Assembly (NCBI RefSeq): GCF_006517815.1
Contig: NZ_CP041198.1
Coordinates: forward strand, 4,030,001 to 4,094,000
Origin: Pseudarthrobacter sp. NIBRBAC000502770
Lineage (GTDB): Bacteria > Actinomycetota > Actinomycetes > Actinomycetales > Micrococcaceae
DNA length: 64,000 nucleotides
Reading direction: 5' to 3'
Shown here piece by piece: positions 60,079-64,000 of the stretch (its first letter is position 1; every line of letters begins with the position of its first letter). The notes below the pieces were generated by a model, which was given only the letters and a program-made list of their open reading frames with translations, was not told the DNA's origin and ran no database searches. The position numbers and the translations under genes were made by a program.

Positions 60079-61416
60079 TCAGGCGTTGACGGTGTTCGGG
60101 GTGCTTTTGGTGGCCTCGTCAGCCAGTTCGCGTTCCCGCTTGCCCCAGGTTTCCCGGGTAGCGACGGCGGCCCAAAGGCCGATCAGGGCGTACGCGCCGA
60201 AGAGCAGTGCCGGGCCCATCCAGCCGAAGCTGACGAACAGCAAGGTGGTGATGAACGGCGTGAAGCCGGAAACCATGGCCGAGATCTGGTACGCGAGGCT
60301 GGCACCGGAGGCGCGGGTCTTGGCCTGGAAGAGCTCCGGGAACCAGGCACCCTGGGCGCCGGCCAAGGAGTTCTGGCAGACCGCATAGGAGATCACGATG
60401 GTGAGGATGATGGCGATGAACAGGCCGGTGTTAACCAGCAGGAACATCGGGATCGCGAACAGTGCGGCAAAAGCGGTGGACCAGACATAAAGGGGGCGGC
60501 GGCCAATGCGGTCCGTCAGTGCGGCCCAGGCCTGGGTGGCGAAGATGCCGATGGCAGACGCGATGCAGAGGGCGACCAGGGTCTGGGTCTTGTCCGCCAG
60601 GTGCTGGCTGTTGAGGTAGGAAATCATGTAGGTGATGGATACTGCGTAGCCGGCAGTCTCGGCGATGCGCAGGCCGATGCCCTTGACGATGTTGCGCCAG
60701 TCAGTCTTGATGACCTCGACGATCGGTGCCTTCACGATGGTGCCGCTGTCCTTCACCTCATCGAAGACCGGGGATTCCGGGACCTTGGACCGGATGATGA
60801 GGCCTACGACGACCAGCACGATGCTGGCCAGGAACGGGATCCGCCATGCCAGCTCACCTCCGAGGCTGGTGCTCGCCAGGAAGGTCAGGTTGGCCAGCAG
60901 CAGGCCCACGGGGAAGCCGGCCTGGACGATTCCGGTGAACTTGCCCTTTGATTTCCAGGGGGCATGCTCGTAGCTCATCAGGATGGCGCCGCCCCATTCC
61001 GCGCCGAAGGCCAGGCCCTGGACGATGCGGACGAAGACCAGCAGTGCCGGGGCCAGCAGTCCCACCGCGGCGTAGGTGGGGAGCAGGCCAATCGCGAAGG
61101 TTGCCAGGCCCATCAGGATGAGGGAGGCGACCAGGACCGGCTTGCGGCCCACCTTGTCGCCGAGGTGGCCGCCGATGATGCCGCCCAGCGGGCGGGCAGC
61201 GAAGCCGACGCCCAGGGTGGCGAAGGATGCTAGGGTCCCCGTTACGGGATCGCTGCCGGGGAAGAATGCGGTGCCGAAGTACAGTGCGGCAGCGGTGCCG
61301 AAGCCGATGAAGTCATACGTCTCGATGACGGCCCCCACGCCGGATCCGATGGCAACTCGCCGGGCGTCCTTGGTGCCGTGGACCGGCCCGCGCATGGTCA
61401 GAGCATCTTTGCTCAT
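60079..61416 (-). CDS. MFS transporter, metabolite:H+ symporter (MHS) type
   Basis: A 445-residue permease with 12 predicted helices. The motif RPLGGIIGGHLGDKVGRKPV is the loop 2-3 signature, and GFGTAAALYFGTAFFPGSDP marks the MHS subfamily (citrate, shikimate and proline-betaine permeases). It probably imports the substrate of the pathway. The frame is open to 61497, but ATG 61416 with AAAGGGAACC upstream is preferred. Confidence 0.9.
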   Translation of the reverse strand: MSKDALTMRGPVHGTKDARRVAIGSGVGAVIETYDFIGFGTAAALYFGTAFFPGSDPVTGTLASFATLGVGFAARPLGGIIGGHLGDKVGRKPVLVASLILMGLATFAIGLLPTYAAVGLLAPALLVFVRIVQGLAFGAEWGGAILMSYEHAPWKSKGKFTGIVQAGFPVGLLLANLTFLASTSLGGELAWRIPFLASIVLVVVGLIIRSKVPESPVFDEVKDSGTIVKAPIVEVIKTDWRNIVKGIGLRIAETAGYAVSITYMISYLNSQHLADKTQTLVALCIASAIGIFATQAWAALTDRIGRRPLYVWSTAFAALFAIPMFLLVNTGLFIAIILTIVISYAVCQNSLAGAQGAWFPELFQAKTRASGASLAYQISAMVSGFTPFITTLLFVSFGWMGPALLFGAYALIGLWAAVATRETWGKRERELADEATKSTPNTVNA

Positions 61417-61462
61417 GGTGGTTCCCTTTCGAAAAGCGGCTGGAGGAAGTCCGCCGCTGTCG

Positions 61463-61545
61463 ACTGTTAACAATTGATGGACACCAGTGTGACCCACATC
61501 ATTATGACTGTCAACAGTCGACTTTTAGAGTTGACTGTTGACAGT
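61463..61545. promoter_or_regulatory. Divergent control region with three GntR operator sites
   Basis: ACTGTTAACAAT (61463-61474), ACTGTCAACAGT (61507-61518) and ACTGTTGACAGT (61534-61545); the last two are exact reverse complements. They lie between the divergent MFS and isomerase genes. A plus-strand promoter TTGACT (61531-61536) / TATTGT (61555-61560, 18-bp spacer) overlaps the third site, a good position for repression. Confidence 0.7.
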
Positions 61546-61602
61546 TAACGAACGTATTGTGGTCCCCATCACTAAAGCCCGGCACGAACCAAAGGATCAA
61601 TG

Positions 61603-62427
61603 ATGTTCCACTCCAGACTTGGGTGCTCATCCATCAGCTTCCGGCACCAGGACCTTGGCACGGCCCTGCGCACCATGAAGGAACTGGGCTTCGAAGAAAT
61701 CGATCTGGGCGCCCTGCCCGGCGTTTGCGACCACGTGCCCTACGGGCTCAACGCGGCCGCGGTGGACACTGTCTCCGCCGAGGTCAACGCGTCCGGCCTG
61801 CGGGTCCGCTCCGTGAACGGCGATGTCGGTGACCTCAACAAGGTGCTCGACGACGAGGGCCGGGCTGCGCGGGAGCGCCACCTCGACGCCCTGCTGACCC
61901 TGACGGCCAACATAGGGGCGAAGGCATTGGTCCTGCCGTGCGGCGCCCTGGACCATAACCCAGTCCGGAGCGTCGAAGAGGATCTGGACCTCGTGGCCGC
62001 CCAGCTCACCGGTGCCGGACAGCGGGCCGCGGAGTTCGGCGTCGAACTTTGGACCGAGTCCCTCCACTTCCTTCGGTTCTGTTGGAACCTGGAGCGCGCA
62101 GGACTCCTGGCCGACCGCCTCGCCGGTTCCGGCGTCGGAATCGTCATGGACTTCAGCCACATTGTGGCGTCCGGCGAAGATATCCAGGCCTACCTGGACC
62201 GGCACCAGGGCCGCATCAGCCACGTCCACCTGCGCGACGCCGTGCCGGGGAACATCAACCTCAGCATCGGCAACGGTGACGCCGACTTCGCCGGCGGCCT
62301 GAAACGCCTTGCCGCCGACGGCTACACCGGCCACTTCTCGCTTGAACTGGAAACCCGGGACGTCACCCATGACGAACGCCCGGCCGCCGCCGCCAAAGCG
62401 GCAAGCTTCATCACCGACCTCATCTGA
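61603..62427 (+). CDS. Sugar phosphate isomerase/epimerase-like TIM barrel
   Basis: A 274-residue xylose-isomerase-like (AP endonuclease 2 family) barrel. Likely metal ligands are the Glu in ELWTESLHF, Asp in VMDFSHI, His in SHVHLRD and Glu in HFSLELET. It probably interconverts an aldose and ketose or an epimer pair in the cluster's pathway. Tandem ATGs exist at 61600 and 61603; AAAGGA spacing favours the second. Confidence 0.86.
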   Translation: MFHSRLGCSSISFRHQDLGTALRTMKELGFEEIDLGALPGVCDHVPYGLNAAAVDTVSAEVNASGLRVRSVNGDVGDLNKVLDDEGRAARERHLDALLTLTANIGAKALVLPCGALDHNPVRSVEEDLDLVAAQLTGAGQRAAEFGVELWTESLHFLRFCWNLERAGLLADRLAGSGVGIVMDFSHIVASGEDIQAYLDRHQGRISHVHLRDAVPGNINLSIGNGDADFAGGLKRLAADGYTGHFSLELETRDVTHDERPAAAAKAASFITDLI

Positions 62428-62456
62428 GCCCCAAAATCAATTCAAGGAGCACCACC

Positions 62457-63230
62457 ATGACCACCATCCAGCGCACCGCCGTCCTCACCGGAGCAACCTC
62501 GGACCGGGGCATCGGCATCACCACGGCCAGCCGTTACGCCCGTGACGGCTGGGGCATCGTCATCCTTGACCTCGACGGCGAGAAGTCCGCCAAGGTCGCG
62601 GCCGAAATCGGCAACGAGTTCAACGTCCCCGCGTTCGGCCACGAGATCGACGTCGCCAACGAAGCCTCCGTGATTGCCGCCCAGGCCGCCGTAGCCGCCG
62701 AAGTGGCCGCCGGCAACCTCCCGCCCGTTGGCGCCCTGGCCAATATCGCCGGCATCACGTCGCCCGTCCCGTTCCTGGAGACCACCCTCGAGCTGTGGCA
62801 CAAGGTCATGGACGTCAACGCCACCGGTACCTACCTGGTGACCAAGGCCTTCCTGCCGGACATGATCGACAACGGCTGGGGCCGGATCGTCAACATGTCC
62901 TCCGTGTCCGCCCAGCGCGGCGGCGGCGTCTTCGGCAAGGTCCCCTATTCCGCCGCAAAGGCGGCCATCCTGGGCTTCACCAAGGCGCTGGCCCGTGAGT
63001 TGGGCACCACCGGCGTCACCGTCAACGCCATCACCCCCGGCGCCGTGGACACCAACATCCGCGTGGGCAGCACCGAGGAGCAGGAAGCAGCCATCAACGC
63101 CGGCATCCCGCTGGGCCGCAACGCCACCACCGAGGAAGTGGCCGCCGTGATCGCCTTCCTCTCCTCCGAGGACTCGGCCTACCTCACCGGCACCACCGTC
63201 GACATCAACGGCGGCAGCCACATCCACTAG
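62457..63230 (+). CDS. Short-chain dehydrogenase/reductase
   Basis: A 257-residue classical SDR. The NAD(P) motif is TGATSDRGIG, followed by NIAGITS and the catalytic Ser/Tyr/Lys in NMSSVSAQRGGG and PYSAAKAAI. The C-terminal VTVNAITPGAVDT and YLTGTTVDINGG are typical of sugar and polyol dehydrogenases. AAGGAG precedes ATG 62457. It is likely a polyol or sugar oxidation step. Confidence 0.93.
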   Translation: MTTIQRTAVLTGATSDRGIGITTASRYARDGWGIVILDLDGEKSAKVAAEIGNEFNVPAFGHEIDVANEASVIAAQAAVAAEVAAGNLPPVGALANIAGITSPVPFLETTLELWHKVMDVNATGTYLVTKAFLPDMIDNGWGRIVNMSSVSAQRGGGVFGKVPYSAAKAAILGFTKALARELGTTGVTVNAITPGAVDTNIRVGSTEEQEAAINAGIPLGRNATTEEVAAVIAFLSSEDSAYLTGTTVDINGGSHIH

Positions 63231-63265
63231 CAGCCGGCCCCGGCGCCAGCCAGAAAGCTCCCTCC

Positions 63266-64000
63266 ATGACAAAGATCTTCAATGACCCCTCCGACTTCGC
63301 CGAAGAAGCCCTCGCCGGGTTCTGCGACGTCCACTCGGACCTGGTCCGGCAGGTTCCCGGCGGTGCCGTCCGCCGCTTCCGGCCGGCAAAACCCAAGGTG
63401 GCCGTCCTGGCCGGCGGTGGCTCCGGGCACTATCCGGCGTTCGCCGGGGTGATCGGCACCGGCTTCGCGGACGGAGCGGTGGTGGGAAACATCTTCACCT
63501 CGCCTTCCGCCCAGCAGGCCTACTCGGTGGCCAAGGCCGCAGAGTCCGGCGCCGGTGTCGTCTTCACCTACGGCAACTACGCCGGCGACGTGATGAACTT
63601 CGGCATGGCCAGCGAGCGCCTGGCCGCCGAGGGCATCGCTGCGGACAACGTCCTGGTGACGGACGACATCGCCAGCGCCCCGCCGTCGGAATCCGCCAAG
63701 CGCCGCGGCATCGCCGGTGACTTCACGGTCTTCAAGGTGATGGGCGCTGCCGCCGAGAATGGCGCGAACCTGGCCGAGGTGGTCCGCCTGGGCCGCAAGG
63801 CCAACGAACGCACCCGCACCATCGGCAGCGCGTTCGCCGGCTGCACCTTCCCGGGCGCCGAATCGCCCCTGTTCACCCTGCCTGAAGGGCAGATGGGCCT
63901 GGGCCTGGGCATCCACGGCGAGCCGGGCCTGCACGACACCCACCTGCCTTCGGCCAAGGAACTGGGCCACGAACTGGTGGCCCGCGTACTCTCCGAAACC
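63266..64000 (+). CDS. Dihydroxyacetone-kinase-type ketose kinase (DAK1 domain), cut by window end
   Basis: 245 residues are visible and the frame is open at the window edge. The DAK1 domain shows KVAVLAGGGSGHYPAFAG, FTYGNYAGDVMNFGMASERL and the covalent substrate His in GIHGEPGLHD. It is diverged from DhaK at 11337 and is probably the N-terminal half of a single-chain ATP-dependent DhaKL kinase. By context it may phosphorylate a C4 or branched C5 ketose (erythrulose or apulose) rather than dihydroxyacetone. Confidence 0.9.
   Translation, partial: MTKIFNDPSDFAEEALAGFCDVHSDLVRQVPGGAVRRFRPAKPKVAVLAGGGSGHYPAFAGVIGTGFADGAVVGNIFTSPSAQQAYSVAKAAESGAGVVFTYGNYAGDVMNFGMASERLAAEGIAADNVLVTDDIASAPPSESAKRRGIAGDFTVFKVMGAAAENGANLAEVVRLGRKANERTRTIGSAFAGCTFPGAESPLFTLPEGQMGLGLGIHGEPGLHDTHLPSAKELGHELVARVLSET

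Noticed and set aside
1..64000. CRISPR array or restriction/defence system
   Set aside because: No spaced direct repeats, cas genes, methylases or nucleases typical of defence islands were seen on either strand.

Overview
The window is high-GC actinobacterial DNA, most likely from Arthrobacter, Pseudarthrobacter or a close Micrococcaceae relative. The evidence is an Lsr2-type nucleoid protein beside ClpC, a DisA/RadA/MutY block, an actinobacterial SigK-RskA pair with a class F-type sortase, CebR-like LacI boxes, and many genes whose start codon sits 6-8 nt after a TAnnnT box (leaderless transcripts). From general knowledge, lysS, lsr2, clpC, mutY, disA and radA form one conserved block in actinobacteria such as Mycobacterium tuberculosis. 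Here the block is stretched over about 24 kb by inserted genes. Taxonomy and all family calls come from reading the sequence only.

Layout. 1-2.6 kb: tail of an MFS exporter and two paralogous alpha/beta hydrolases. 2.7-8.4 kb: lysS, a small membrane protein, lsr2 (frameshifted as read), a membrane protein, clpC. 8.4-13.9 kb: S9 peptidase, amino-acid acetyltransferase, PTS-type dihydroxyacetone kinase dhaKLM. 13.9-27.3 kb: lipoprotein, DUF3592 protein, mutY, disA, 2H phosphoesterase, prfC with a ketosynthase, NUDIX, histidine kinase, radA, FUSC-type transporter. 27.4-34.5 kb: phosphate uptake, pstSCAB with a putative PHO box, then a DUF47/PiT pair on the other strand. 35.7-38.0 kb: tRNA-Lys, whose terminator loop is split by an IS3-family element carrying an acetyltransferase passenger. 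38.3-43.6 kb: LacI regulator, DUF4397-sortase-sigK-rskA, GAF-ANTAR protein. 43.9-47.1 kb: GH51 arabinofuranosidase, DNA glycosylase-like protein, LacI. 47.2-53.6 kb: urease operon ureABCEFGD and a nickel permease, with two copies of an unusual hairpin repeat. 53.6-57.2 kb: secreted beta-helix protein and a divergent LacI gene sharing two CebR-like boxes, then a left-handed beta-helix protein. 57.3-64 kb: GntR regulator, split transketolase, MHS-type permease, TIM-barrel isomerase, SDR and a DhaK-type kinase (cut by the window end), tied together by repeated ACTGTYRACAGT operators. This last set looks like a catabolic pathway for a C4 or branched C5 sugar or polyol.

The most interesting points are: (1) two hairpins in the urease operon with identical 28-nt loops but different, still perfectly paired outer stems, each followed by a stretch of AT-ending codons; (2) an IS with a passenger gene lodged exactly in the tRNA-Lys terminator loop; (3) an lsr2 reading frame broken at a C/G homopolymer with the DNA-binding half intact in the -1 frame; (4) the GntR-controlled split-transketolase pathway of unknown substrate.
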